Assembly: GCA_034003325.1 (NCBI GenBank) | Contig: JAVEYW010000007.1 | Span: 158,814 to 222,813 of the forward strand | Origin: Desulfobacterales bacterium | GTDB lineage: Bacteria; Desulfobacterota; Desulfobacteria; Desulfobacterales; JAFDDL01 | Length of the DNA stretch: 64,000 nt | Direction of reading: 5' to 3' | Shown here: piece after piece, positions 54,172-63,965 of the stretch | Position numbering within the stretch: position 1 is the stretch's first letter | Layout: each line of letters opens with the position of its first letter | The notes under the pieces: generated by a model | Seen by the model: the letters and a program-made list of their open reading frames with translations, nothing else | Database searches by the model: none | Told to the model about the DNA's origin: nothing | Translations under genes and position numbers: made by a program

Positions 54172-55362
54172 TCAATCCTTAGTCACAAAATTGGGCTGTG
54201 GTGCCAGTCCCAGAAGCCATTCATAGAGTAAAATCGTCTGCTGGGCGATCTGAGACCAGGCATATTGATCCCGGGCCAACACTTTGCCTCGTTGCCCCAT
54301 TTCCATCAGCACTGAGCGAGGCTGATTAATGGCCTCTTGTAAGGACTCAGTTATCGCATTCACTGAAATATCGCACCACCATCCACAACGATGGGTTAAT
54401 AAATCTTCCCACGGAGATGCGTGAGTCGTTAAAACCGGGAGATCGGCCCCCAGAGCCTCAAGGATAGCCACCGGCGCGCCTTCGCTGTAGGATGGCAGCA
54501 CGAACATTTCCGCTGCTGCAAAGGCATCTCGTTTTTCCTGGTCAAACTGCGGCCCCACAAATTTGACATATTGCGTCAGAGATAGCTGTCGCACCGTGGC
54601 GTCAACTTCCGCCTGATGACTGAATTCATCCACACCTGCAATACAAAGCATCCAATCTCCGAGGCGCCACTTTATCTCTGACAACGCCTGCACCAGCATG
54701 AGCAGACCTTTTATGGGTGTGATGCGGCCCAAAAACAGCATCAACCGGGCTGTTTCTGGAATTGCGTGCCGTTGCCTGAAAGCCTTCCCATCCCCCTTGC
54801 AAATCATCCAGGAAGTTGCAATACCGTTAGAGATTACCGCAATGGGGTTTTGTAGGCCGTATTGCCTGAAACCATCAGCCTCACGATGAGACAAAGCATG
54901 AAGACAAGAGGTGCGGGCGAGATTCTTTCGCTCATACAAACTGAGCGCAATCTGTTTTTTAAGGTTGGATCGCTTCAGCGCCCATGGGTCAAGAGAGCCA
55001 TGCGGCGCAATAATGGTTGGCAAGTTTGTTTGATCTCGCCATAAATTCGTAACAAGCGACATAGCCGTCCAGATGCCGTGTTGATGCAAAATCTGAAAGG
55101 TGCACCCCTTTCGGGCAGCCATACGTCCCATCTCAGGCGAAAAACTCAACCTTTCGGGCCCCACAAACGGGAAAGTGAGAATCGATTCAGGGGCCAGCCC
55201 TGAATTCTTCGCTACGCCTGTAATTTCAGCCTTCGAGTCACAAGTCCAAATTTCAGTATGATGCCCCAAATATTGCTGGCTTTCGGCAAGGTTCAAGGGG
55301 ATCGGGCCGATACCGAAGGACCTTTTGCCGACCATTGGTGTGATATGCAGGATTTTAAACAC
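54172..55362 (-). CDS. Glycosyltransferase family 4 protein
   Basis: A 396-residue GT-B enzyme: donor-site motifs ARLMLFLGRITPIKGLLMLV and MFVLPSYSEGAPVAILEALG. It probably extends the lipid-linked oligosaccharide. The gap to capE (54095-54171) contains degenerate sequence like a CTTCGTGGTTA-type repeat, but this is weak. Donor and acceptor are unknown. Confidence 0.85.
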   Translation of the reverse strand: MFKILHITPMVGKRSFGIGPIPLNLAESQQYLGHHTEIWTCDSKAEITGVAKNSGLAPESILTFPFVGPERLSFSPEMGRMAARKGCTFQILHQHGIWTAMSLVTNLWRDQTNLPTIIAPHGSLDPWALKRSNLKKQIALSLYERKNLARTSCLHALSHREADGFRQYGLQNPIAVISNGIATSWMICKGDGKAFRQRHAIPETARLMLFLGRITPIKGLLMLVQALSEIKWRLGDWMLCIAGVDEFSHQAEVDATVRQLSLTQYVKFVGPQFDQEKRDAFAAAEMFVLPSYSEGAPVAILEALGADLPVLTTHASPWEDLLTHRCGWWCDISVNAITESLQEAINQPRSVLMEMGQRGKVLARDQYAWSQIAQQTILLYEWLLGLAPQPNFVTKD

Positions 55363-55469
55363 GATTTTTGGATGCTTTGTTAATAGTATTTTTTGATAAT
55401 AGGAAGGGGGCAGCAGGTCTTCACGCGTTCATCACCTCAAAGCATATAACACTATATGATTTCGGGTTG

Positions 55470-56609
55470 TTAACTGCTAACCATTCTGTTAAAGACAGAT
55501 AATTGGTAGTCAGGGTTATAGTAGGCATCAATGATCCTGAAACACCGCTCCCTCACCAGTTCTCTGTCCGGATTGATCAACAACCATTTTTTTATTCCTT
55601 CTATTAAGTCAGCGACGTCGTTTTCTTTAAAATAAAAACCATTATAACCATCCACAATGGCCTCCGCTTCTGGCCCTTGGTTGTTTAAATTACTGTGGGT
55701 GCAAACTGGCGTGCCAAAACTAAGGCTGTGGATGGCTGTTAGCCCAACATTGCCCGGCGAGACGCACAGATCTGAAACCGATAGATATCTTCCATTTTTT
55801 TCCTCGAGATAACAAGCACCAACAAAATGCAGCCATTTACCCGCAATTCCTTTCTGACCAAGTTTCTCAAGTTTTTCACGTTCGGGGCCATCGCCGATGA
55901 CAACAAGGTTTAAAAAAGGTTTTTTGCTGTTGATGGAATTCGCAGCATGCAATAAAATATCTAGTCTTTTGCTTATTGTAAGCCTCCCAATAAACAAAAG
56001 AATCGGAAGACATTGGTTTCGAAAAAAGGGATAAACTTCTTGCTTGGTCAAAGTACGGTATTGTTCCCGCATAGCTTTATGACGATCATAATCTAACGAG
56101 TTAAACACCACGAACAGGTCTTCGGCCTTAAACCCCAACGCGATCATCAATCTTTTTGCCCGCCGCCCGTACACCAAGTGTTGGTGTGCCAGGCGGTAAA
56201 AATTTTTCCGCAGGAAGAGTTTTAGCCTCGATTCATTCCCATATATCCCATGCCCCCAAAACACAACCCGGGCACCTTTAAGCCTGCAAATGATGGCTGA
56301 TAGCCAAGTAGAAAGGCAATAACATTCCCCAAGGAAGACGACCACCGAATAATCGCTTTTCAAAATAATAGCTAATGCTCCCAATTGCCAAAAAAGTATT
56401 ATATTTTTTAGCCAAATATTTTTTAGCCTTTGAATTTGATTTGATTTACTGGAATTTTCAAACTCTTTCATTCGAATTTGCGGGATTCCTATTGAGAGAT
56501 TTTCACCATAAGCAAAAGAACAGTTAAACGAATCGGTTTGCAACAATTTAAGCCACAATGGCTTGCGATAATTTGGGGCGATGTTGGTGAGAATAAGTAT
56601 ATTTTGCAT
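55470..56609 (-). CDS. Glycosyltransferase family 4 protein (AT-rich)
   Basis: A 379-residue GT4-type protein: ILILTNIAPNYRKPLWLKLL at the N-terminus, LLFIGRLTISKRLDILLHAA and SLSFGTPVCTHSNLNNQGPE in the donor domain. Base composition is clearly more AT-rich than the neighbours, which suggests horizontal acquisition. Function in the EPS pathway is inferred from position. Confidence 0.83.
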   Translation of the reverse strand: MQNILILTNIAPNYRKPLWLKLLQTDSFNCSFAYGENLSIGIPQIRMKEFENSSKSNQIQRLKNIWLKNIILFWQLGALAIILKSDYSVVVFLGECYCLSTWLSAIICRLKGARVVFWGHGIYGNESRLKLFLRKNFYRLAHQHLVYGRRAKRLMIALGFKAEDLFVVFNSLDYDRHKAMREQYRTLTKQEVYPFFRNQCLPILLFIGRLTISKRLDILLHAANSINSKKPFLNLVVIGDGPEREKLEKLGQKGIAGKWLHFVGACYLEEKNGRYLSVSDLCVSPGNVGLTAIHSLSFGTPVCTHSNLNNQGPEAEAIVDGYNGFYFKENDVADLIEGIKKWLLINPDRELVRERCFRIIDAYYNPDYQLSVFNRMVSS

Positions 56610-56759
56610 GCGGAAACCTAAATTTTATCGATTATGGTATCTCAGCCAGTAACTGTTCATTACTCTAACGGTATTCAGATATTACCACTTCAATTGCTTT
56701 TATCTGGCCTGATATTGATCAGGCCATAACTACATACGCTTAAAAATTTTTTGCCCCGC

Positions 56760-58622
56760 CTAAGGTTCTAATGACTGCGAAATCAACTCGTTATGGAAAA
56801 GTCCAAATGAAACCAAGAGAGCAAGCATCATGTGCTTTTCGGCTGAATTTTTAGTCCTTTTCGTCCATAGTTCTATCAAAACATCGCGGTCGAAAATACT
56901 ATCGGGTAACGCTTCATTATCCTCAATGACATTAGTAATAATTTGTTGTAAATCCGAACTCGTATCAAGCAGTCGATCAGTCCGTTGCCATGCGCCATGC
57001 CCGCTTACTTCACGACTGGACGAGATTCTTAAAAGAGCGCCTCGAGCTCGCGATAAATTGCCGCGACATTGTAGCGCTCCATTATGCATCCAACCGGGAA
57101 ATCTGGCAGGCAGCCAGCTCGATGCATCAGGGAGCGAAGCAAGCCCCTTCCCAACGATTTTTAATGCTTCAAGTACGAGACGGCCGCCTGCACGCGTATC
57201 TGAAGGAATCGTCAAATATAGTTTTCGGAGGCGCGGAGAACTGAATAGATTTCTTTCAGATGTAAAAGACCGAAAGCAAACCAAATTCAGCATTTCTTTT
57301 ACGCGGACCATACTCCGTGTTTGGTAAAGCTCCCACAAGTCTGGCAAATTGTTCGCCCACCGAATACATTTTTCGATCTCTTTGCTTGCCGCTTCTACAT
57401 ATGCGTCTCTGCATTCTCGATGAATTTCCTTGCGCAAAACATTGTACCCCAAAAAATTATCTTGGCGGGTATCCATCAAAAGACGAAGAATTTGGTCAGA
57501 ATTCGGTTTTGGTCCACGACGATTTCGCCAGTCGCACCAAAATCTTTTATCTTTCTTTAAAAGTAAGCCCTTAAAGTAAGTATCGGCGCCGAAACCTAAG
57601 GTCACAACATCGTATGGAAATAAGTCGTGCATGTCCGCCAATGGCGTGTAATGTGACTCCAGCCAGGACCATAACCCTGAACTTCCCTGGCTGGCCTTCG
57701 CCACGAGAGAAGGGTACCAGTCAATGTTTCGTTTAATGATCGAATGTTTCAGACCACAGCGGTTTGCGATTTTGTGTGCGATATCCACTTCCCGATTGAC
57801 CCTGTCGCACAAAGTGACCGCACCCATTTCATCAGGACACAATGCAGCGATCAGTCTTGAATCAAGGCCACCGCTAAGCATGAGGCACGGGGCACGGCTT
57901 CCGGTGCAAAGATCCACGAGGGTATGACGCATGCATTCAACAAGCGCTTCAGCCGTCTCTCGGGTAGACCGATCGAAATCCGGTCTAAATACCGGTTCTG
58001 TATAGTAGGACTTGCTGATTACACGATCACCCTTAAATTCTATCGCTTGTCCCGGCTCTAATCCTTTCACTCCGTCTATTGGCGAATGATCGCCGACAGT
58101 TTTGGCCCAAGAAAAAAATGACCACAAATAGGCCTTGTCAATCGACAATTTGCCATCGAACAAATGGCAAACGTCGCGCAAATCAGAAGAAATCACGGTG
58201 CCGTACGAGGTGTTTGTAGACCATAAGGGGCGGCTTGAAATTGGGTCCGTCGCTACAAGGGAAATCTCTTTTTGGCTATCATGCATAAACAAGGAAAAAG
58301 AGCCTTCTACATCGGCGAGAAAAGCAGTGCCGCGTTCCCTCCAAGCATTGAGAAGGATCTGCCCTAATTTGCCGGGTGCACTTGCACCTGGCGCTACTGC
58401 GTACCCCAAAATGACGACCCGGCCAGTTACACCAATGCGGGAATCGTTATTCTCATAAAAAAGAAAAACCTCTGGTCCAGGCACCCAACCGACCACCGCT
58501 TGGCGCAGAGAATATACACAAGGCAACAGCTGTTTTGAATTGGGAGCAATAGCATTGCGCAGTGCTTCCATGTGATGGGAAATATTTTCCTCCGCCTTAA
58601 GCAGAACGATGGCTATGCTCAT
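56760..58622 (-). CDS. Asparagine-synthase-like amidotransferase lacking the N-terminal Cys
   Basis: A 620-residue protein with an AsnB-like architecture. The synthetase PP-loop is LMLSGGLDSR at about residues 247-256. The N-terminal region resembles a Ntn-glutaminase fold but begins MSIAIV, so the catalytic Cys2 is absent and glutamine hydrolysis is unlikely. Related proteins in glycan loci may amidate uronic acids, and in lasso clusters they cyclise peptides; neither can be decided here. ATGA overlap with the next upstream gene shows co-expression. Confidence 0.8.
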   Translation of the reverse strand: MSIAIVLLKAEENISHHMEALRNAIAPNSKQLLPCVYSLRQAVVGWVPGPEVFLFYENNDSRIGVTGRVVILGYAVAPGASAPGKLGQILLNAWRERGTAFLADVEGSFSLFMHDSQKEISLVATDPISSRPLWSTNTSYGTVISSDLRDVCHLFDGKLSIDKAYLWSFFSWAKTVGDHSPIDGVKGLEPGQAIEFKGDRVISKSYYTEPVFRPDFDRSTRETAEALVECMRHTLVDLCTGSRAPCLMLSGGLDSRLIAALCPDEMGAVTLCDRVNREVDIAHKIANRCGLKHSIIKRNIDWYPSLVAKASQGSSGLWSWLESHYTPLADMHDLFPYDVVTLGFGADTYFKGLLLKKDKRFWCDWRNRRGPKPNSDQILRLLMDTRQDNFLGYNVLRKEIHRECRDAYVEAASKEIEKCIRWANNLPDLWELYQTRSMVRVKEMLNLVCFRSFTSERNLFSSPRLRKLYLTIPSDTRAGGRLVLEALKIVGKGLASLPDASSWLPARFPGWMHNGALQCRGNLSRARGALLRISSSREVSGHGAWQRTDRLLDTSSDLQQIITNVIEDNEALPDSIFDRDVLIELWTKRTKNSAEKHMMLALLVSFGLFHNELISQSLEP

Positions 58623-59947
58623 GTCAATTCTCCACGAATAGGTGCGTTACAACCAATCAGAAGCGGTCGCGATCGACTCAATTCAGTTGAATTCTGTATG
58701 GATGTGGGTTCGCCATAGAAACGGCCCACTATTATACCAATGCCCCCTGTAATGAAACCAAAAATCTTTACGTATAAACCGGTGCTATAGAATTGAACAC
58801 AAGCCATCAATACGATGACCGAGACCAACGGTATTGCCAAAGGCGATTTTAACTTACAAAGTTTTAAAAGCAAACTGATTAGACTACTATAAATATTAAG
58901 CATAATTATCACACCGACTATGCCATAATCATAAAGAAGTAAAAGCCAATCATTATGCGGTTCATGCCCTGTCGCTGCAAGCGATTGCCGGTTTCCGTGT
59001 CCTATAACTAATAAATAATAATCCGCTTTTGCAATTGCCTCCAAAGTTGCGGCATAAATGCCGCTTCGGCCGGTGTCGGATTTTAAACGGCGAGAAACAG
59101 CCTCTGGATTGGCGCGCACGAATAGCAATCCAGCCGATATAGCTATGGCCCATAGAGCGATTATGGCAATGGCGTTTTTGCCTTTTTTTTTTACGTTGGA
59201 AAAAATAGTATAATAGAGCAGGGATGAACTGAACCCCATTAAAATTAACGCCAGTATCACGCCACGTTTCAAGGAATAAACCGCCCCATAGGATATCAAC
59301 GCAATGGCAATTATTTTTAAAGTCTTTCTCTTTAGTAACAGCGCATAGGGGAACAGGGCTACGATGTAATAACCTGCGTAGTTCTGGGCCTGCCGGTACA
59401 CCGGAGTATTGCTTATTTCCACATTAACCCTCGTGAAATTCAGTAACGCAGGCACCCATACCAACAATGAACAGACGGCCAGAACTATAAACATCTGCAA
59501 GCGTTCGGGATGGGCACGGGAACGAATATAGAAGAATAGAAACAGCGAATACCAATAAAGATACATGACCCATAGGTACACCGCCTCCATCATCTTGTTG
59601 TCCGTATATGTAATTCCTGAAACACACAGCCAGATAAATAAAAGGAGAAAGGAAATAGGCATACGGCCGGAGAGAATGGTGGGCGCGTGACTAAAAAAAA
59701 CAACCATGAGCGCGAAAGCAGTCTGAGCCCCGCAGAGTATCCTGACTGGCAACCGGTCGCCCCCTGCCCCACCTGGGAGCAAGTATTCTGAAACGGCCAT
59801 CGCCACAAAAAACAACCCCATGACGGCAAATGGGATATCCAACCGTGGAAAAAAAGGAAGCCGCATCATCGGGGGTGGTCGTAACCTCCTGGATGGCGTT
59901 GAAGGAATTCTCATGCGCATTTCCAATTGTCGCGCCACCTGAGACAA
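58619..59947 (-). CDS. Wzy-like O-antigen polymerase/ligase family membrane protein
   Basis: A 442-residue protein with about 10-12 transmembrane helices and the ligase/polymerase loop HGNRQSLAATGHEPHNDWLL. Start 59947 overlaps the FrhB-like gene by 37 bp; ATG at about 59920 is an alternative. With the flippase gene upstream it completes the Wzx/Wzy pathway. Confidence 0.82.
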   Translation of the reverse strand: MSQVARQLEMRMRIPSTPSRRLRPPPMMRLPFFPRLDIPFAVMGLFFVAMAVSEYLLPGGAGGDRLPVRILCGAQTAFALMVVFFSHAPTILSGRMPISFLLLFIWLCVSGITYTDNKMMEAVYLWVMYLYWYSLFLFFYIRSRAHPERLQMFIVLAVCSLLVWVPALLNFTRVNVEISNTPVYRQAQNYAGYYIVALFPYALLLKRKTLKIIAIALISYGAVYSLKRGVILALILMGFSSSLLYYTIFSNVKKKGKNAIAIIALWAIAISAGLLFVRANPEAVSRRLKSDTGRSGIYAATLEAIAKADYYLLVIGHGNRQSLAATGHEPHNDWLLLLYDYGIVGVIIMLNIYSSLISLLLKLCKLKSPLAIPLVSVIVLMACVQFYSTGLYVKIFGFITGGIGIIVGRFYGEPTSIQNSTELSRSRPLLIGCNAPIRGELT

Positions 59948-61080
59948 ACCCGGCGAATATAGGCAAGCCGGCGCACCAAGGTATTTCGGGGTTTTATATA
60001 CTTTTGTGTGAGTTCCTCGAATGACAAGCGATCGAGGTCCGCAAAAAACGCCGCTCTTTCAGGCGAAGGCTTGACCGATTTTCGAAGATTGCTTTCTTTT
60101 TCGACATAGGCGAACGGGCATTCCGTAAGAGAAAGACGCCCTGCACTTTGCTGGATTGCCCGGCGGCCCCGTGCTGTATTGACAATGACAGCCGAAGTGC
60201 CCCCGCGATTTATCAGTGACGGCTCGAATTTCAACAACTGCCAAAAATCCCCTAACGTGATGTCAGCCGCTGAGTCGCCAAGCTTACTGGTGCATTGATG
60301 ACAAGCCGGTCTTAGATAGATGTTTTTTAGAAAGCCAAGATTAAAATGATTATCCATATTGTTTTCATCACAAAACATGCCGTCTGCACAAGCAATTCGC
60401 ACCATGGGGTACAACCAACCGAACGACTTATCCCGGAAGAAAAAGTCGACGACCTTTGAGTTTTTGTGTTTTTCTATTGAGTCGATAGCCATACGGAAGA
60501 CCTTCGGGGAAGGAACACCATGGCAAATCAAGTCACAAGTTAAAAGGCCCTCATGGTCTTTTCCGATCGCAGCCTGAAGTCCGGCGATCTGGCAGGGCGT
60601 TCCGGAATAAAGAACGCGCTTTCCAGCCATAAGGTATTTTTCGGCCGCGTGGTATGAGTACCCGACGTCCGATTGCACATATTTGCTGCCGCGCAGCGCC
60701 CGCAGACCGCCCCACGACGTTACGGCCATATGCCGAACCGTCATCTTCTCATCGTACGCGGCGCCAAACACGACACCGCCTTCTTCGATAATAGGGCGGG
60801 CGATTTCCGAAAATACGCCGCCGGAGGTGCTTTGCCGCAACAGGTCGGGATCAGTTGTCCAACCCGCATAAACGGTCGGTATGGCCATTGATGTTACGAC
60901 GGCATCAGCCCGCACCGGGCAGCCCTTGATACAAAGACCGCAGGAATTGCATCTTTCCGGGTCGACTCGCGGGTAAAGAAACCCCTCGCCATCCTCGACC
61001 ATGTCGATGGCCTTCTGTGGGCAACTAAAAACACAGGCGGAACAACCTGTGCAGTTTTCAACGGGCACCCTATCGTTCAT
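59911..61080 (-). CDS. Coenzyme F420 hydrogenase beta-subunit-like ferredoxin protein
   Basis: A 389-residue protein: two N-terminal 4Fe-4S motifs (CTGCSACVFSCP and CNSCGLCIKGCP) followed by FrhB N- and C-terminal domains (STSGGVFSEIARPIIEE; FFFRDKSFGWLYPM). Such proteins are often paired with polysaccharide pyruvyl transferases, as here three genes apart, and may handle redox of the pyruvyl or sugar modification; the reaction is unknown. It is coupled to the flippase gene by ATGA. Confidence 0.85.
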   Translation of the reverse strand: MNDRVPVENCTGCSACVFSCPQKAIDMVEDGEGFLYPRVDPERCNSCGLCIKGCPVRADAVVTSMAIPTVYAGWTTDPDLLRQSTSGGVFSEIARPIIEEGGVVFGAAYDEKMTVRHMAVTSWGGLRALRGSKYVQSDVGYSYHAAEKYLMAGKRVLYSGTPCQIAGLQAAIGKDHEGLLTCDLICHGVPSPKVFRMAIDSIEKHKNSKVVDFFFRDKSFGWLYPMVRIACADGMFCDENNMDNHFNLGFLKNIYLRPACHQCTSKLGDSAADITLGDFWQLLKFEPSLINRGGTSAVIVNTARGRRAIQQSAGRLSLTECPFAYVEKESNLRKSVKPSPERAAFFADLDRLSFEELTQKYIKPRNTLVRRLAYIRRVCLRWRDNWKCA

Positions 61081-62699
61081 CGTGCTTTTACCTCCCCTCC
61101 GCCTACCGCGAACGTCACCCTGATACCAGCCTGAAATGCGGAACGAAAGAGGGCGCGCTCACTTTCATTCATACCGAAAAGCCACATCGACAGGGCATAG
61201 AGGATAAGGAAAAGGATTAAGCGCACCGTTAGCCCAACCCAGCCCTCACCCACCGGCAGATAAACAAGGGCAGCTCCCACGACCGTGACTGCGACAATGA
61301 CGGTAAGAATCCGTTCAGACACTTTTTTGAAGAACAGCCACATATTCAGGCCGACATAGTAATGGTAGTAAAGGTTCATGACCACCCCATGACCGATCAG
61401 CAGCGCCAAACCCGTGGCAATTGCCGGACCATATAATCCGAAAGCACGAATCAGGAAAACAGCGCTCACGCCGCTGATAACAGCGAAGGCCAAGGTGATA
61501 AGCGCCCGGTCGCGGTTGAGCATTTTTGCATAAAGAATAGAGAGAATCGTATTTTGACATATGGGGATCGTCACCGGAGCCACTATAAAAAGCGCCGTCG
61601 CCCAGGCGCCGACATATTCGGGCCCGGCCCACAGCGAAATAAATTGCCGCCCGAAAAGAATGAATCCGCCCAAGACGCACCCCACGAGCATGAGTTGATA
61701 TCGACTGGGACCGATAATGGCTCGTGTGAGCAGCTCACCATCCGCATCTTCCACGACTAATCGCGTAATTCGGGGCAGAAACACGCTGGAAATCATCGAC
61801 GGCAGCGTGTTGTATATCGTATTGACCTGCAAGGCGATTGCATAGATGCCGACCAGGCTGGTGGTTGTCATGGCGCCGAGCAAAATGCTCCCCAGACGGA
61901 AATTGATTTGAAGCACCAGCATGGCGAGAAACGCCCAGAAGGCGAATCCAAGCACCTCGCCAAAGAGAGACCAGTCCCAGTAGTGAAGTTTAAAGCGGAC
62001 CTTAAGAACAATACCGGCATAGGCCGCGTTCAACGCCAGAATCGCAACATTAATAAACGCTTCAGCGATAACGATGCCGATCGCTCGATGCCCCAGGGCC
62101 AGCACGGCCGCAACCACGCCAACTTTCACCCACATACAAACGCTGTCAGTAATCCGGGAAAAAACAAACCGCTCGTGACCGGCATTCACCCCAATAAACG
62201 CTCTGCCAATAATTGTGGCGCAAATGCTGCCGAGGAGAATCATAAACATAACCCTGGCATCCGCCATCTCGTTCGATGTCAGCGACTTCGAAAATATCGT
62301 GTCCAGGTTAAGGTACAGAAAAAAGCCGACGACACTGATTACTGCGGCCAAAAATACATAAATGATGATACACATCGCAAAAACATTGTCCTGACGGACG
62401 CGGTCATTCAAGGCTTGATATTTAGCGGTGAATCTACCCAGAGTGCCGCTGATGCCGAAATCAATCAGCGCCAGGTACCCCACGAAGGCGCCGATCAACT
62501 GATACAAACCGAACTCGGCGCTATCGAGGTGGCGCAGGATAATCGGGATGATCAACAGCTTCGAGCTGAGACTGGAAATCACATACACCAGCCCAAAAGC
62601 GGCGCCCAGCCTTCTTTCCCTTTGGCCTTGTATTTCCGAAGCAACGTGGGTCATATTCGATTTCGCCGGTCGATCATGAGGGGGCTCATTGAAATTCAC
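61077..62699 (-). CDS. Oligosaccharide flippase (Wzx, MATE-like)
   Basis: A 540-residue membrane protein with 12-14 transmembrane helices, beginning SSKLLIIPIILRHLDSAEFG and having the Wzx pattern. It flips lipid-linked repeat units to the periplasm. Its start overlaps the preceding stop (ATGA, 62696-62699) and its stop overlaps the FrhB-like start, so all three are coupled. Confidence 0.88.
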   Translation of the reverse strand: MNFNEPPHDRPAKSNMTHVASEIQGQRERRLGAAFGLVYVISSLSSKLLIIPIILRHLDSAEFGLYQLIGAFVGYLALIDFGISGTLGRFTAKYQALNDRVRQDNVFAMCIIIYVFLAAVISVVGFFLYLNLDTIFSKSLTSNEMADARVMFMILLGSICATIIGRAFIGVNAGHERFVFSRITDSVCMWVKVGVVAAVLALGHRAIGIVIAEAFINVAILALNAAYAGIVLKVRFKLHYWDWSLFGEVLGFAFWAFLAMLVLQINFRLGSILLGAMTTTSLVGIYAIALQVNTIYNTLPSMISSVFLPRITRLVVEDADGELLTRAIIGPSRYQLMLVGCVLGGFILFGRQFISLWAGPEYVGAWATALFIVAPVTIPICQNTILSILYAKMLNRDRALITLAFAVISGVSAVFLIRAFGLYGPAIATGLALLIGHGVVMNLYYHYYVGLNMWLFFKKVSERILTVIVAVTVVGAALVYLPVGEGWVGLTVRLILFLILYALSMWLFGMNESERALFRSAFQAGIRVTFAVGGGEVKAR

Positions 62700-63790
62700 G
62701 GTTGTTGCAACGCGGTTTTCAGAAAGACGATTGATTGCCGTCTTTCTCCGTCAAATAATGAATTGGCGGCTGTGTAATCGATTTTCAAAGGCCATTCGGG
62801 GAACTGGTCCAAAGCACTTACTTGTCTATTTGACAATCCGATTCGGTTTAGCAAGTCAGCGACCCGCGAGTTTGTCGCATTGTGAGGGACAGACCAGAAC
62901 GGCTTCCGGTAAATGATCGAAAACGCGGTTCCGTGGAACGAATTAGTGCAAACGCATGTTGCATTGGCAAACAAACCGACAAACTCGGATGGACCCGCAT
63001 CGTAGATCACCCGGTCTGCCATGGGAATAAGATTAAGGGCAGTGAGCGAAAGAACGACGAGGGGAAGCCGTGTCGTCTTTTTTACGTGTTTTACCAATTG
63101 CGGGAATAACCCTCTTTGGCTTGTGGTATAAACAAGAATATAGGGAGGCTTGACCGTTGACGGCGCTGCAATACGACCCCATTGATCACTTTTCAGCAAC
63201 AGGGTAGGGTCAAGCACCACTGCGCTCAGCCGCCCCGCCACCTGCTCAATGATGGCGCGCCCGGTCTCCTCGCGAACAGAGAGATTTGGAATGTCAGTTA
63301 GCCAGGGCTGTATTTCTTTCTGAAACGATTGCGAAACAGAGGAAACCCCAAAACTCGGCGCATACGATGTCTTAATCGCTTGGTCTTGCTTCACAAAACC
63401 AAGGAAATAGGCCCGATTGCAATCATGATCCGCTCTGGGGTGCCACACCTGGTCGCTTCCGCAAATGAATGCGTCATATTCGAGTAGACTTTTTTCTAGG
63501 TCTTCGCTGGAATAATACCTTTTCTCGCTGACATGTAAATTTTGCCGGCGAAAAGCGGCAATACGCTCATTTCGCTCAATAAACTTCCGGTATCGCAAAA
63601 TCGTGGAGAGGTTAAGGGCGACACCCTTTGTACTCGTCCATGAAGTGAACAAGGATTCGATGCGGTGGGAGGCTTCATAGTCTATAATTTCAGCCGAATG
63701 CCCGAGAGATGTTAAAACGGTCTGCAGCGCGTAAGCTTGCAGGATCGCGCCATAGTTAAAACGGAAAAAAGTTAGGATTCCAATTTTCAT
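62696..63790 (-). CDS. Polysaccharide pyruvyl transferase family protein
   Basis: A 364-residue GT-B-like enzyme: ILTFFRFNYGAILQAYALQT, ICGSDQVWHPRAD, TNSFHGTAFSIIYRKPFW. Members transfer pyruvate from PEP as a ketal to sugar units. It is the first gene of the EPS locus within the window; the native promoter is likely between 63,790 and the right edge. Confidence 0.88.
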   Translation of the reverse strand: MKIGILTFFRFNYGAILQAYALQTVLTSLGHSAEIIDYEASHRIESLFTSWTSTKGVALNLSTILRYRKFIERNERIAAFRRQNLHVSEKRYYSSEDLEKSLLEYDAFICGSDQVWHPRADHDCNRAYFLGFVKQDQAIKTSYAPSFGVSSVSQSFQKEIQPWLTDIPNLSVREETGRAIIEQVAGRLSAVVLDPTLLLKSDQWGRIAAPSTVKPPYILVYTTSQRGLFPQLVKHVKKTTRLPLVVLSLTALNLIPMADRVIYDAGPSEFVGLFANATCVCTNSFHGTAFSIIYRKPFWSVPHNATNSRVADLLNRIGLSNRQVSALDQFPEWPLKIDYTAANSLFDGERRQSIVFLKTALQQP

Positions 63791-63854
63791 TTTGAACTCT
63801 GATGGGTCTTGAGTGGATTTGGGTGTGGATTTGGGGTCGAACCAAACAAAACCA

Positions 63855-63965
63855 TGTTAACTTAATTACTTAATCGAAATGACAACCCAAAATTGACCCC
63901 CTGCGATAACCCAATTTTGACCCCCCTATCGTTAAATAAAAAGCCCTCATTACTGTCTCTATTTC
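63855..63965. mobile_element. Possible insertion-sequence end at the right edge
   Basis: Two near-direct copies of ACCCAAAATTGACCCCCT / ACCCAATTTTGACCCCCCT at 63885-63935, about 30 bp apart, followed by an AGCCC...GGGCT stem with GTTTTT. Repeated TTTTGACCCCC-type motifs are typical of IS21-family termini. No transposase is visible because the window ends. Confidence 0.35.

Noticed and set aside
56760..58622. Lasso-peptide cyclase
   Set aside because: No transglutaminase-like leader protease and no lasso precursor lie next to it; it is surrounded by glycosyltransferase and Wzy-like genes, so only the general family is called.
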